A DNA stretch of 5,674 nt from Candidatus Wallbacteria bacterium (lineage in GTDB: Bacteria > Muiribacteriota > JAQTZZ01), in the NCBI GenBank assembly GCA_028711905.1, contig JAQTRI010000253.1, positions 1 to 5,674 on the forward strand, read 5' to 3'. The position numbers and the translations under genes are program-made. The notes beneath the pieces are model-generated. The model was given only the letters and a program-made list of their open reading frames with translations. It made no database searches and had not been told where the DNA came from. Numbering within the stretch: the stretch's first letter is position 1; each line of letters opens with the position of its first letter. This document shows, piece after piece, positions 4,817 to 5,674 of this stretch.

Positions 4817-5674
4817 TTAATCCTGCCGCTTTCGAAGATGGGCAAGTACTGATGCGATGTTGATCCTGTGCCTGCGATGATCTCTGGGGATGCCGGTAAT
4901 ACCGCAGCAGTTGACCAGCACCTCCTGAACCTTGTCGATTGAAAGATGAGTATCTACAAAGCGTCGGCATTCACCCTGCAGACATGTGTAGTACTCGATC
5001 ATCTTCTTCACCATAGCGATGTCACAACATTTTCCGTGTCCTGGAACGATCAGAACCGGGTCAAATGAAACAATGCGTTTCAGTGCCTCCAGGAAAATGC
5101 CCGGGTCTCCATCTTCATCAAGATAGGGGTAGCGGTCGCCAAGCACTAAGTCACCGCTGAAGAGGATCTTATGTACAGGATCGAAAGCGATTGAAGAGCA
5201 TGCTGTGTGACCACCCAGATGAATAAAATGCACGGAAAGGCCGTTCAGGTCAAACAGCATTTCATCCTTGAATGTTACTGTGGGAAAGGAGATGTCCAGA
5301 TTCTTCCATTTAGGTGCCAGACTGGGGGTTTCCTTGACCATGCGCGTGATCTGATCGAATGTCCAGTATGTGGTGAGATTTTTTTCCATGGTGCGCAGGC
5401 AGGATTCAGAAGATATGACCGGGCATTTGAAGGACTGGTTGCCAAAGGTATGATCTGCATGGTTGTGGGTATTGAACAGAGCTGCGATTTTGAGGCCGAG
5501 GTCGGTTGTGATGAAACCCGCCAGAGAAGCGCTGTCAAATGGAGTGCGTCCTGAATCTATGACAAGGGCTGAACCCTTATGTGTCAGAACACCAATGTTG
5601 CAGGAATTAGCGGCATGGGTGACAAACAGGCTGTCACTGGGATGCTCGAATTCGAATCCTTGGAGTTTGTACGA
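4817..5674 (-). CDS. Metallo-beta-lactamase-fold hydrolase, start beyond right edge
   Basis: The minus-strand frame is open from the right edge to TAA at 4819-4817, giving 285 visible residues. The N-terminus lies outside the window. The zinc-site set of the fold is complete: THNHADH (His70, His72, Asp74, His75 of the visible part), GGHT (His156), SGD (Asp175) and PGHG (His213). Around them are the expected strand LVIDSG, the H-x-x-x-DHTFGN continuation and the LFSGD strand. An internal ATG at 5389 exists, but starting there would discard the H-x-H-x-D-H motif, so it is not the start. Such proteins are dinuclear-zinc hydrolases. The family includes beta-lactamases, glyoxalase-II-like thioesterases, lactonases and quinoprotein-relay-type enzymes, and the substrate cannot be told from these motifs. 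No signal peptide can be judged without the N-terminus. A C-terminal helical tail (residues ~225-285) follows the fold core, as in many members. The SemiSWEET gene follows 6 bases downstream in the same operon. Confidence 0.93.
   Translation of the reverse strand, partial: SYKLQGFEFEHPSDSLFVTHAANSCNIGVLTHKGSALVIDSGRTPFDSASLAGFITTDLGLKIAALFNTHNHADHTFGNQSFKCPVISSESCLRTMEKNLTTYWTFDQITRMVKETPSLAPKWKNLDISFPTVTFKDEMLFDLNGLSVHFIHLGGHTACSSIAFDPVHKILFSGDLVLGDRYPYLDEDGDPGIFLEALKRIVSFDPVLIVPGHGKCCDIAMVKKMIEYYTCLQGECRRFVDTHLSIDKVQEVLVNCCGITGIPRDHRRHRINIASVLAHLRKRQD

Noticed and set aside
5207..5554. A plus-strand frame of about 115 codons and a minus-strand one at 5275-5538 overlapping the hydrolase
   Set aside because: The hydrolase frame carries all the zinc ligands across this stretch. 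The other two are antisense or out-of-frame shadows without ribosome binding sites or recognisable motifs.
1..5674. CRISPR array, tRNA, rRNA, riboswitch or defence system
   Set aside because: No regularly spaced direct repeats, cloverleaf-like segments, conserved rRNA stretches or nuclease/toxin motifs were found on reading both strands.

Overview
The window looks like an accessory stretch of a bacterial chromosome with moderate GC (roughly mid-40s percent by eye). It carries Shine-Dalgarno-led genes, an exported ankyrin protein, a remnant of a REP-associated (Y1/RAYT) transposase, a SemiSWEET and a metallo-beta-lactamase-fold hydrolase. Nothing in the sequence fixes the phylum. The secreted 'LTV...G...W...EFK' beta-repeats and the Trp/Tyr-rich TPR array are common in large-genome environmental bacteria of several phyla, so I leave the taxon open.

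Layout, left to right. Bases 22-68 form a strong intrinsic terminator for a gene to the left of the window. Directly behind it starts a plus-strand frame (78-1016) that holds about two and a bit copies of an extracellular-type beta-repeat. It has no signal peptide and no good start, and it begins inside a repeat, so it reads as the 5'-truncated tail of a secreted protein. Next comes an intact gene (1152-2525) for an exported ankyrin-repeat protein with about six C-terminal membrane helices. The 440-base gap that follows (2526-2968) holds a promoter-like site wrapped around a perfect inverted repeat, then the first 43 and last 39 residues of a RAYT transposase with the catalytic middle deleted, then a second promoter candidate. 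That second promoter leads into a membrane-anchored eight-TPR protein (2969-4180).

Downstream are two short plus-strand frames, a doubtful 42-residue one and a better supported Lys/Pro-rich 46-residue one (4401-4541) with an excellent ribosome binding site. They converge on a minus-strand pair. That pair is a metallo-beta-lactamase-fold hydrolase (4817 to beyond the right edge) followed 6 bases later by a SemiSWEET small-sugar transporter (4556-4810), ending at a short minus-strand terminator that overlaps the stop codon of the 46-residue gene.

The plus-strand genes do not form an obvious pathway. Each has its own candidate promoter or is separated by remnants. The only convincing operon is the hydrolase plus SemiSWEET pair. 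I do not see a defence system, CRISPR array, tRNA or rRNA. The most unusual items are the ankyrin/multi-membrane protein, the tiny proline/lysine-rich gene, and the scars of recombination (truncated repeat gene, gutted transposase).
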